A DNA stretch of 64,000 nucleotides from Onchocerca volvulus (Eukaryota; Nematoda; Chromadorea; Rhabditida; Onchocercidae), in contig HG738139.1 in NCBI GenBank assembly GCA_000499405.2, positions 3,390,976-3,454,975 of the forward strand. The letters run 5' to 3'. Positions 51,646-63,084 of this stretch are shown here, piece by piece; within the stretch, counting starts at the first letter, position 1, and each line of letters opens with the position of its first letter. The translations under genes and the position numbers were made by a program. Below the pieces are notes generated by a model. The model did not search any database. It worked only from the letters and a program-made list of their open reading frames with translations, and had not been told where the DNA came from.

Positions 51646-54011
51646 ATGAGTTCTCTACGTAGAGAAATTCTACCAAAAAAAGGATTAACTTCAATCAGTG
51701 AAGATGGGAGTAACATTGCAACCGGGTAAGTTATCAATAAGATCCATTTCTCGTTTTGAATAAAAAGTATATTACAGCTGTAGATTAGTTCTATCTAAGA
51801 TAGTTGCTTACGATCTATATATCATAGGAATGAGAATGCAGTCATTGTGATTTTACAAAATTGAAAGTAATAGTTGTGGAAGATGCAATTTCCTATAAAT
51901 CACCTGTCATTAAGTTAAAGAGATTCGATTTTTGAAATTCAGTAGCAAAGGTTGTTAAAGATTGACTAGTAGATGGAAATTTTTTGGTAATATTTTTTTT
52001 TTCAATTCGAAAAATTTTAGAACGAGCCCATCAACGAGTAGAGGGTTTCGTCGCGGTGGCATAATGGATGTGACACCACTTGAATGGGATGAATTTTTCG
52101 ACAAGAAGCTTAGTTTGAACATTAACAGTGATGTTTTTTGCGTTTATACAAAAGGAAATACGGGGCCCATTTTTTACATGTTACACGGTGGAGGTTATTC
52201 TGGTCTCACGTGGGCGACGTTGACAGTAAGTTTTCGTAGTCTTGAACTTGGAGCTTTATCAGTAATACAGTTCACTTTCAAAAGATAGCACTTAACAAAA
52301 AATTGGATTTGATGGCCTGCCAAAGATAATCCTGTTTGACGATCGCTTAACTGTTCTTGAAAGTGCGGTGTTATTTGGAGATCGCTTAATTGTATTTCAA
52401 ATATGTTATATTATCGTGTTTGACATTGAGTCAATAGAATTGTGATTTTTATCACAACAAGACAATTAACAACAGATTCTACATAAATCGTAGATTAGAT
52501 CTGATAATTTTATCGGTTGTTTTTTGATAGAATATAACTTGATTCATTAATGAGAGTGGTTATATTTACTATTTTTAGGAAGAACTTTCATCACAAGTAC
52601 AGTGTCGAATAGTAGCACCAGATTTGCGAGGTCATGGTGACACAATTACTACAGATGAATTGGATTTATCTACTGAACGTCAAGTAGAAGATATCGTGGC
52701 CATACATAAAAATATATGTGCAGGCGAAACAATTCCTACATTTATAATAGGGCATAGGTTAGTTTGTTGACAGTCAGGCAAAATTCTTTTCAAAAAATCA
52801 GTTTCATCTCTCGACTTTATTTTGATTCTGGACTTCATTCTAGAAAAAAAAATATTTATGTTAACTAGCTTTTTTTTTTCTCAGTATGGGTGGTGCTCTT
52901 TCGGTACATGTGGCAGCTAGTAATCGTATAGAAAATTTGGTCGGTATTGCTGTCATTGATGTCGTAGAAGGCACAGCTATGGAAGCGTTGAAAACGATGA
53001 AACATTTTTTAAAAAGTCGACCGCAGAAATTCGGCAGCATTGGTGGTATGCTCATGTAGTTTAGTTGTTTATTCTAGTGAAAAAAAAAAAAGTCTGTTAA
53101 TGTAAAATAAACTACAGAAATGAATAAGAAAAAAATAATTTGCAATTTATAATAGTTTATTCAGTATCTGTTATGAATTAAAGTAATTATTCAAATGTCC
53201 GAAATTAAACCATCTGAATTTTCAAAATAATGTCATTTTTCGATTTTGAGCAAGGATTCTTAATTTGGTATATTTAAGCCGCAGTAGAATGGTGCTGTAA
53301 ATCGGGGACGGCGAAAAATTCTCGAGCTGCTCGGGTATCTATGCCTGCTCAAATTAAAAAGACCGGCGATGTAAGTTTATTGTTTTCCTTAGTAAGTTTA
53401 TTGTTTTATTGTTTTCCTTAGTAAGTTTATTGTTTTATTGTTTTCCATATGTACTATTTTAGTATTATTTTTTATACACTTTTAAAAAATAAGTCTTCCA
53501 ATGTTATCTCGTTTATTGTAATGTTAATGTTAATATAAAATTTTTGTAGTTGTATACATGGAGAATTGATTTGTCTAAAACAGAGCCGTATTGGATTGGA
53601 TGGTTCAAAGGTCTTTCAAAACTGTTTCTCAGCTGTCCTGCACCGAAACTTTTAGTTCTTGCTGGTGTTGACAGGCTGGACACCGATCTAATTGTAGATT
53701 TAATTCGTTATATCTTTTTTTTTCACTTTACTTTTTCTCTTCATATCTGTTTGATTTTAAAATTCCCTAATTTTCATCAGTCGCAGTTTCATAAATTAGA
53801 AAATGAATGTCATTTGCATGCCATCTCGAAAAGTTTGGATGAAGTTTAAGTTTCGTTATCTTTATAGGTAGGGCAAATGCAAGGCAAATTTCAAGAAACG
53901 ATATTACCAAAAGCAGGTCATGCCGTGCAAGAGGATTCTCCAGAAGATCTTGCGGATACACTAGCGAACTTTGCAATCCGAAATCGTTTTTGTGATCCAT
54001 TGCATAATTGA
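51646..54011 (+). CDS. Protein phosphatase methylesterase 1 (PPME1), 334 aa
   Basis: Removes the methyl ester from the C-terminal Leu of PP2A catalytic subunit, controlling holoenzyme assembly. Seven exons: 51646-51725, 52021-52225, 52579-52757, 52885-53045, 53279-53370, 53550-53693, 53868-54011. Phases agree. The alpha/beta-hydrolase fold is clear: MLHGGGYSGLTW (oxyanion region), CRIVAPDLRGHGDT, nucleophile Ser in GHSMGGA (split by an intron inside the Ser codon), acid Asp in VIDVVEGTAM, catalytic His in AGHAVQED. PPME1-specific phrases are YTWRIDLSKTEPYW, GWFKGLSKLFLSCPAPKLL and LAGVDRLD...GQMQGKFQ. The N-terminus is short and variable as in the family. Length is a little under the human 386. 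The start is the first ATG in frame after an upstream in-frame stop-rich region. Confidence 0.96.
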
Positions 54012-54324
54012 TTTTGTATATTATTTTGGTGAATGACACGAAATTAATTTATTGTATTGGGATTTTATTTTTCTATTTAAGTCATTTCTGCTTAAACATT
54101 TTTATCAGTTCTCGATTTATGTTTAAATTAATTACATTTCAACAGATTTCAAACATGCTTGATTTCATGAAAGCACATTATTAAGCACTATTGTTGATTT
54201 TGTCGTTTATATACTCCGACCTGGTTAAAGTATGCGGAAGATATGGTACCTAAATTTGCATATTGTTTACAATCAGAATTCTCTGCATAGATATTCTGAT
54301 TTTTTTTTTTTTTTTTTGCATTAG
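54012..54324. terminator. Short convergent 3' region between PPME1 and the 226-aa gene
   Basis: Only about 310 bp separate two convergent stop codons, with a poly-T tract at 54301-54317. On the minus strand that tract is a poly-A run just after the TGA. The 3' UTRs of the two genes may overlap. Confidence 0.35.
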
Positions 54325-56028
54325 TCACGAAAGAAATGTGCCAGGAAAAATGTTATAGTGCAGTTTATCGAATATACTGGTGATCTGGTGTGGTACCTGG
54401 TGTAACAATGTGAATGTTGAACTAAATATTGGTATTTTTTGTGAAATAAAATCAAATAATTAGTGAAGATTGAAACTTGCATCGAAATGATGAACCAACA
54501 AACCGTAGGTGTTCGTTCAGCATTTGGAGCATTAGCGTAAGGTGCGAAGTCCCGCAATTCCTCCAACTGATACTGTGATGGAATATGCAATTTATATGTC
54601 ATATTATCAACTGAAATGGATGAAAAAACTAATTTAGCAAATAGAGCAACAAGCAAGCAGTATAGATCAATTATTCGGAATCGAAGAAAAGAAATATAAA
54701 TTCGAAATTCGACGCAATTCAAAATTATTTTACATGACATCATCCAAATATAAATTGGTCTCTCATTTCACTTTACATCTAATTTTAAATTTTTCTTTTT
54801 TTTTTAAATCTATTCTCTAGCAAGCATCATAAAATACTACAAATACTACAACCATATCTCAGCAATTTAAAAAAAAAAAAAAAAAAAACTTTTTATTTCT
54901 TTTGCTATAATGTAAAGTGAACCGTTAAGTTTCATATAATATTTAGCATAATTAAATAATTATCATTATCATTTAGTTATTTTTTATTAATTAATGAATT
55001 TGTTGTAATTTATGTCGATCTATTAAAACTGAATGTGATATTCGAAATTTAAGAAAATATTCTCTACCAGGTTCAATGTTCATATCGAGTTGATGATAAA
55101 AAGATGACGAAGTTTTGCTTGCTATAGGTAATGATGATTCAGTTCTGGAATGATTGAACCAGGACCAATCAGGAAATTTGTATCGATTTGCTAATAAAAA
55201 CTTTCATTTAAATCAAAAAAAAGAAAAAAAGAAGCAATTAATGCTGTCAAAAATTTCAATTTATAAAAATTAATTTTTTCATATTTGAGTAATTTTTTTT
55301 TCATACTTTTTAATATTTCCAATTTATAAAAAGCAAATTTTTAATATTTAAGCAATAGATTTAAATTGATAAATTGTTAAAATATAAAAATACAATGCAT
55401 TCATTATTCACCTGTCCTAATATCATATTCAGTTTCGAATAAACTATATGCTGATTTCGAATCATTCATCATCTCATTATCTAATTCACAATTATTACTT
55501 TTTTCGATAGTTTCTGAAAAAAAAAAAAAAAAAAAAAAAAAAGAAAAACTTGAAATTTTATGTGAAATATTCATTTTTGAATATTTAACCATACAAAAAA
55601 GATCAAGAAGATTGTCATTCAAGTGAAGTTTATTAACGAATATATCACATAAAATATTAAATTGATATATATTGCTTTTTACATTTGTATTGATTCATTA
55701 ATTTTGTTTAATTATTTCAAAAAAAAAAAAAAGATTTCATTACAAAAATACCGTTGCCGCTGTTAATAGCAATATCATTTCCTGTATTTCCTGTTCGTTT
55801 TATGACACTAATTTCGGCTTTTTTTATCGGATTAAATATTTTCCAATGCTCATCATTATCATTATCATCATAATCAAATGATAATGCTGAACTGATAATT
55901 GATGAAGTATTGGGAGTAAAACAAGCATTATCATCAGGTAGCAATAATAACTGATCCGTAGTTGATGGTGGTATCGAATAAGTCATTTCATTGCTAATTT
56001 CCATAATTTTATTTACAGTTTTTGCCAT
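54325..56028 (-). CDS. Unrecognised acidic, Ser/Asn-rich protein, 226 aa
   Basis: Five exons: 56028-55752, 55513-55412, 55190-55068, 54610-54504, 54396-54325 (TGA). All junction phases agree. The protein starts MAKTVNKIMEISNEM and has an acidic low-complexity patch (FDYDDNDNDEHW), a Ser/Asn-rich middle, a short aromatic segment (YKFPDWSWFNHSRTE) and a possible C-terminal domain (YKLHIPSQYQLEELRDFAPY...). There is no signal peptide, membrane helix or catalytic motif. If the third intron is retained, the frame continues from 55068 to a stop at 54991, giving a shorter 192-aa form ending RHKLQQIH. I favour the five-exon form because exon 4 has a good acceptor and protein-like composition. It is convergent with PPME1. 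I do not recognise a family. Confidence 0.65.
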
Positions 56029-58311
56029 TTAAAAATTTTTTTCATATACGGAAGAAATGCTGCTGTAATGAGAAAGATAATTAATACTTAATTTTTTTTG
56101 GAAAAAATTCCATGAGATATCAAGAATTAGCAAGATATATAGGTTCTAGTGCAGAAAACTTCGAAACAAAACAATTGTTTTCCCGAGATTCCCCAGAATT
56201 CAGAATTCCTTTTTCTTTTATTTTGTGATAGCTAAATGATTGTTTGTAGGGATGAAATTTAAAAATTATCAGTCAAAGTATGTCATATCGTGATTGATAA
56301 GTAACTGACTGATTACAAAATGAGAATAAATTTACAATGATGGATAATTGGAAATAATTCATTTTTATATAAATTAGCAAAATTATTTAATTACTTTTTT
56401 GCATTTCCGCCAACAATCAATCAATCAATCAATCAATCAATATACCTCTTGCTTCTATTTAAATTAAATTTTACATCATACACTTGAAATAAAATTGAAA
56501 TTAAATTTCTTCATCATCGACTATCAATTGACTTTTAGTATTATAAAGTATTTTTTGAGATTAGATTTCATTAAAGACTAAACTTGACCTTCAGTACCAT
56601 TTGATAGGTTTTTATATGTCTAAAAAATTCTCAAAAATTTTCATCATAAAATCCTTTCATAAATGATGCATCATTTTACTCTAACAATTCTGTACAATTA
56701 TTCAAACAAATTTATAAATATCATTAAATTATAACCTTACTATTAAATTTTTGAGGATTTTCAAAGCACTTTGTAGGCATTTTGTTCTTTTAAGCTAATT
56801 TCCAATTAATAGTTGATTCATCTTTCAATAAATTTCCTCTATCTTAAATTACACGCAAAAAAAAAAGGAAAAATTTGATGAAATAAATATTTAAAATATT
56901 CGGCATAAATACTGTCTTCCAATTTAACAAATCTTATCATATGATCAAACAGACAAATATTATTATTATTATGATAATCATATGTGTTGACACATTTATA
57001 ATTTAAAAAGTTTATTAAAATGGCTAGTAAATTATGTAAACAAAAAAAAGAAAAAAAAAATGAAAAAATAGTTCGTATTGCAAAATAATAATAAAATTTA
57101 TTTTTAAAAAAGTGAAGCGAAAAAAAAAAACAAAAAAAGGAGGAAATTAATTTTACTAAAAAAGTGAACGAGAGATGTATGTAAAGATTATAAGTACGAG
57201 CCTTCAATTGAAAAATGAAAAGAAAAAAAAAGCGCAAAGATAATATCAAAATATAAAAATAAAAATTTGAAAAGAATTAAGCAAAAGCCAATAAACATGG
57301 AATATTAAAAAATAAAATTATTTTTAAAAAAATTAAAAAAAAAAAATTCACCAAAACATTCGATGAAACTAATTAAAGCATTATCAACTACTAAAGTATC
57401 AGCATTGCTGACTAAATGAGCATAAACTTTTTTTCTGGCTTTAATAAATTTGATTAATCTAGGATTGGATAATTTTAATTAGCTAAAAGTGTATTTCTTA
57501 TTAATTAAGTCATAATTATTTTAAATAATTAAACTAAGCAAATTATTTTTCATCCAAATATTTTCATATTTCAAAAAATGACAATCCAAAAAAAGTGGAA
57601 AGATGATAGTGATTGATGAATTAATATTTTTGCAAGAAAATATATTACAATCAATTATTATCTCGTGCGGCAAGTATAAGAGGTGTTAATTAATGAACAA
57701 TTGTAATAACTAAACATAAGTTTGTTTACAAATGCTAACTATCAAACATTTTTATATTTGAATTTGCAATCAAAATATCGATTTCAATACTTTTCCAAGG
57801 TAATATCAATTACATTAAATAATTGTCATCAAAAATTGCAAAAATTGACATAACTCGACAATTTTATTCCAAAATAATCAGCATAACAACCAAAAAAAAA
57901 AAAGAAAAAATTCTTGGGAAATTAAATTATGTAAATTTCGAATTACACTAAGTATTTCATAATTTTTTAACCTTTTTCAAAATTTAAAAGATAAAAAAAA
58001 AAAAAAAAAACTGAAAATAATCCATTTGAAATGTGGCAGTACGGTAAACTTAATTGTTACAAATTAATGCTTGGAAAAATATTTTCGTATGTGTTTTAAA
58101 TGAATGTAAATAAAACTTTTGCGTTGCATTTTCAAATTGTTTACAAAATAATTTCGAAATAAAAATGGAAAGACAAAAAAAAAAAAAAAAAAAAGGAGAT
58201 TAACTGGAAAAAATCCAAGATAAATTTGTTGTTGTTGTTGATTGTATTCATTGATTCGTTCATAATTTCATCAAAATGGCAAAATTTCAATCAAAATGAC
58301 CAAATTATCAA
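56029..58311. other. AT-rich intergenic region
   Basis: No supported exon. It contains an (AATC)n microsatellite at 56408-56442 and many poly-A runs. Long open frames on the minus strand (56839-57249) are Phe/Ile/Leu translations of A-rich DNA. Confidence 0.5.
56408..56442. repeat. (AATC)n microsatellite
   Basis: CAATCAATC repeats about seven times in a row. Confidence 0.9.
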
Positions 58312-59550
58312 TCAACGTCGGCAAAATAAGCAACGAAGGATTGAAAGGACGAATGATGCAAGCATCATTACAGCAATTACTGCCAAAACGACAATAACCC
58401 ATGTCTGGAAATATCACAATATCAATAAATAAAACTGATAAACATTTCAAATTTTTTTTTTTACAATTTACAAAATGAAAAACAAACAAAAAAGAGAGAG
58501 AAAAAAAAGGCAAAATAAGAAAAGATTAGGAATTTCGCCTTTCTTATCTGATAATTATTCTATTCGTTTTTTTTTTTTCAAAGTAATTAATTATCAAAAA
58601 AAAAAAGAAAAAAATGATAATAATAATTAACCTGTAGATTGAAGCAGCAATCTTTGTTAGCACTACCGCAACATTTGTAGTAATGGAAAATGCTTGATGC
58701 AGGACATTGTGTACCAATGACCGGTACTGGACACCACAATGCTCCATCCTTGCAAAAAAAAATTTCTTATTAATGAGAGAAAAATAAATGAACTGAATTT
58801 TATAATGAAAGATAAATTTTTAATCGAAATAAATGAAAGAAATGAAAAAATAAAATAATTTAATTCAAGCAAATTTCCAATAAAATCTTTTAAAATTTTT
58901 GTGTTTTAGTAATATTTTTCATCAAAAATTTAGGTATTGCTTCAATTTTTTTTATTTCGTTTGCTAAGAAAATTATAATCTTCTCAATTTAATTCAAATT
59001 TCTTGCATAATTCTCGACATTTTTCGAAATAAATTTGAATTTTTTTAAGTTAAAAAAAAAAAATGAAAAGAATAAATAAAAAGATTATAATGATAGCTTA
59101 AATTTCAGAAATCTAATTTCTTAAATGAATAGATAAAGATAATTAAATGAGCTATCATCCAAATCTATCTCATTTTCTGGGTATAAAGATGCCCAAGAAA
59201 ATGGATAAATCGAAATGAGAAATTTAGAATTTTTATGAGGTAATTGAAAAAACTTTGTAACTCTCCCTAATAATCAATTATCTTTTATAATCTCTATATT
59301 ATTTTAGATTTGAAAAAAAGAAAAAAAAATTTTTAAGAAGATTTGTAACCTAAAATATGTGACAAAATTTGCAGAATATTATTTAATGATAGAAATTAAT
59401 TTAATGATTAATTTGTAATTAAATTTTCTTTAATAAAATAATTCAAGTACTAACTTTAGTGGTTGTCACTTCACGTACCGCACTTTCTACATTACCATCG
59501 CTTAGTACAACCGTAGCAACGATTGATAAAAGTAGTCCAGCGAACAGCAT
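58312..59550 (-). CDS. Small single-pass membrane protein with six-Cys ectodomain (Shisa/WBP1/VOPP1-like, STMC6 type), 101 aa
   Basis: Three exons, all phase 0: 59550-59455, 58748-58632 and 58404-58312 (TGA). They give, in order, a signal peptide (MLFAGLLLSIVATVVLS), a 50-residue ectodomain, a transmembrane helix (WVIVVLAVIAVMMLASFVLS) and a tiny basic Cys-containing tail (ILRCLFCRR). The ectodomain has exactly six Cys in the order WC...QC...KCC...DCC (WCPVPVIGTQCP, HYYKCCGS, KDCCF), directly before the helix. That C-C-CC-CC layout plus one helix defines the STMC6 superfamily (Shisa, WBP1, VOPP1 and nematode relatives), thought to act as trafficking adaptors. Here the cytosolic tail lacks the Pro-rich or PY motifs those adaptors use, so the protein is minimal. 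The family call rests on Cys pattern and topology. Confidence 0.78.
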
Positions 59551-59786
59551 CTTTGCGAAAACGTTTCTTTTACGCTAAATTTAAATTCTCTTATAAATCA
59601 ATTCTCATTTTAAATCATAATAAACGTATCAACTTGACGTATTTTAGGTTATTAACGCAAAGGTAATTATAGTTATCATATATTATCTTCACGTTACGAT
59701 TAATCTAATACTAACTGTTACGAAAATCAAATTACGTAAAAACTAATAAAATCTCACATATGTAATAGTAAACGATGCTCAAGATG

Positions 59787-60030
59787 AGTAACGTAAACTA
59801 TTCACGTATAGATATTTACGATAGGTAACGTGGTCTATTACTTCACGTATAAATTCTTAAAATGAGTAACATGAACTATACTTCGTAAAGAGATGCTTAA
59901 AGACAAGTAACATAAATATTACCTCAATACAAATCCTTAAGATGAGATGAATAACGTGGACGATTACTTCACATATAAATGCCTCAGATAAGTTACGTGA
60001 ACTTTTACTTGACGTATGGAACTTTCACGT
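59787..60030. repeat. 41-bp degenerate tandem repeat, six copies, ACGT-rich
   Basis: AGTAACGTxAAC or a variant starts at 59787, 59824, 59865, 59906, 59950 and 59991 (spacing 37, 41, 41, 44, 41). Each is followed by TATTACTTCACGTATAAAT and CTTAAGATGAG variants. It lies 240-480 bp upstream of the STMC6-type gene's start, so it could be in its promoter or 5' leader. Confidence 0.75.
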
Positions 60031-60402
60031 GTACGAAACTGTACTAATCTGCTATAGCTACATTCCCAACATTGACCTTGCGACATGGATGACATGAGAT
60101 GTGTGTTGTCATCGATGTCACACAATTTATGTGTGATAGATATGTAACAGAGGATGGTCGCAGATGTCGCAAGAATTTAAGAAGACTTAGAGATGCGATG
60201 ACAGAAACCACACGATAAACAAAAATCGATAATATCAATAACAACAAGTCATCGCCAAGTTGTTCGATATATTGCAATACCTGTCCCAACATTTTACTCA
60301 ATATCTCTCTAATTAGCTATCTTCCCAATATCTATTCCAATGATATTTTCTATTCCTATTATGAATAAAAATTATTTTGCAACTGAAAATTTAATGATAA
60401 TT

Positions 60403-60467
<65 letters not shown>

Positions 60468-60665
60468 CAATAATGATAACAATAATAATAATGATAATGA
60501 AATTATAGTATAATGATAACAATGATAATCACAATGACAATAATAATATCAATAATAATGTCAATACAATGATAATAATAGTAATAATAATGATGATGAC
60601 AATGATAATGATAAACGACGATAATCATAACAATGACAATAATAATAATGATAATGATAATGATG
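60403..60665. repeat. (AAT)n microsatellite grading into (AATGAT)n-type repeat
   Basis: A near-perfect AAT run at 60403-60468, then degenerate AATAATGATAAC units to about 60665. Confidence 0.92.
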
Positions 60666-61714
60666 TTTAAGAAGAATACAAATCGTTTTCTTTCCTATAT
60701 TGTTCATTTTTTTTTTTTTTTTGAATATTAAATAATCAAATATTCTTAATTTATTCCTTCATGCTCACATTTGATTGAATGATTGATTGATTGATCGATT
60801 GATCGTTGAATAAAACGAAATGAAAATGCTATCTTAACTATCATTATATTATGAATGAATAATAAGTATAAACAACTAAATATATTATGCAATAATGCAG
60901 TCAGTAAATATTTCCTATTAATCTATGAAATGAAAGTTAATTTAAAATATCAAAAAATGATAAAATATTTTATAAAACAAAAAAATGAAATGGAATATAT
61001 CATCATGTTATTGTTAACTATTGTACAAAATATGTTTTTGTTCATATTATTGTCTATTATTGATAAAATATAAATTACTGTTAAATTGATAAAATAAAAT
61101 ATGACTTGATAAGTTGGTAAAATTATCTAAAAATAAAACAATGTATACTAAAATTAAAGAAGGAATAGAAATAAGGAAGATAAATGGGAAAGACAAGAGA
61201 ATATTTATAGTCAAATTTCTAGAATGGAGCGAGCTTGGGAGGATTTGAAATCGATCGAAAATTTGATGAGTGGCAAGCGATGCTTTCATCTTGACTATAT
61301 AGCCATCAAAATATCTCCATCTCCAATTTCCATTACTTTTTCCATCCCGAAAAATACCAAACTGCTAGAAATATCAGATAAGAAAATCAGAATTTTCGAA
61401 TTTTAACATTTATCATTCGATAAATATATATATTAATTTATTTATTTTACCTAATTTTATCATTATTTCATTTTTTTTTTGTTTTTACATAATATTATTA
61501 ATTAAATAATATTATCAATTAATTTATCATATTTTACAAAAAAAGAGAGTGAAAGAGAGGGAGGGAAAAAGTAAGAAAGAAAGAAAGAAAGAAAAAAAGA
61601 AATATGAGTTTGTTTGTTTAAATAAAAAAGAAGAAATATGTCAAATATTTTTGAGAAAAAGCAAATTTTATATTTCTTATTTTCATTCATATCGACAATT
61701 TTACTGATAAATAA

Positions 61715-61716
<2 letters not shown>

Positions 61717-61747
<31 letters not shown>
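61717..61747. repeat. (TA)n microsatellite
   Basis: About 15 TA units without interruption. Confidence 0.92.
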
Positions 61748-61748
<1 letters not shown>

Positions 61749-62242
61749 CTCTCATTTCATTCTTCTTCCTTGCACTTTTCCTATTTCATTCCTTTTTTTT
61801 TTCCTCATTTTCCTCCCATTTCATTCCTCTCTCTCTCTCATGTACTTTTCCTTTTTTTTTTGTGACTTGAAATATTCGCTAAATATTTTCAAATCAAAAA
61901 AAAAGAGAGAAAGAGAGGGAGAGAGAGGAAAAAAAAAAAGGAATGAAATGAAATAAAATGAACTAAAAAGGTGACACATTACATATAGGCGAATTTGTTG
62001 ACATGAATAAATTTAATAAAAATGAATCATTTCCCCCGGTATATAATGATGAATTTTTTCAAATAAAAAATGGAATTTCTTCTTTTTTTTTTCTTTTTTT
62101 GATGACTAAGTTGAAAATAAACACAAAAATATATTTTCTGAGCGAAAAATTAACAAAATGCTAATCGATGATGATGATGAGAAGATAAACTGAGCAACTA
62201 ATACTTTCAACACAAGTTTTCCCTCCCTCCCGCTTCTTTTTT

Positions 62243-62256
62243 CCCTCCTCCTCCTC

Positions 62257-62290
<34 letters not shown>
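62243..62290. repeat. (CTC)n/(CT)n microsatellite
   Basis: CTCCTC units pass directly into a long CT run. Confidence 0.9.
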
Positions 62291-62292
<2 letters not shown>

Positions 62293-62737
62293 CTTCCATC
62301 AATCAAAATATAATTTTTAAAATTCAAAAAACAAATTTTCAAAATAATCTGCTAAAAATCTAAAAAAAAAAAAACCTTTCCAATTCAAATTAAAACAAAA
62401 AAAAAACTTTTTTAATAATGATAGAATAAATTTCAAAAATTCTCATTTATTTTTATTTACTTATTTTCAATAAAATTTTTAATAAAATAGTATATCTATT
62501 GTATATAGAAAATATTTCAAATAATAAAAAGATAAATTTTTAAAAATTTTACAAAATAAAAATTATCGATTTTAATTAAACTAAAAAATTTTCAAATCGA
62601 ATTTTAGCATTAAAATAAAACTTTAGCTGAAAGATTGAACAAAAACATAAAAAATAAAAGTTAGTTAGTAATAGGTGAAATGATAGGATGGAATTGTGAT
62701 GAAAAATTGAATTTAACCAATCAATAATGAATTGAAA

Positions 62738-62788
62738 CCATCCATCCATCCAACCTCCAACCCATCCAACCATCCATCTATCCATTTT
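62738..62788. repeat. (CCAT)n microsatellite
   Basis: CCATCCATCCATCCAACC and related tetranucleotides over about 50 bases. Confidence 0.85.
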
Positions 62789-63047
62789 TTTCGATCTATT
62801 TATCTACTCTCTGAGAAGAGAAGGGGAAAGAAAAAAAGGAAAGGAAGGACTGGTTAGTCAATTAGAAGAAAAGTTTTGATTTATTTGAAATATTGACAAA
62901 AAAAGGAAAAAAAAAGCAGAACATTCCAACTATCAATAGAATATATATATATATATATAAACACATACATGCTTTATAATCAAATCAAACATGTCTACTA
63001 ATATCCTTTCTCTTCATTTTTCAACTTTCTTTTTCATTTTTTTTAAG

Positions 63048-63084
<37 letters not shown>

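Noticed and set aside
56839..57249. 136-codon minus-strand frame rich in Phe/Leu
   Set aside because: Low-complexity translation of A-rich intergenic DNA; not a membrane protein with any consistent helices.
60044..60301. 85-codon minus-strand frame in a GC-richer patch
   Set aside because: No start context, splice sites or recognisable motif; local inverted repeats (TGTGTGTTGTCATCGATGTCACACA type) explain the composition.
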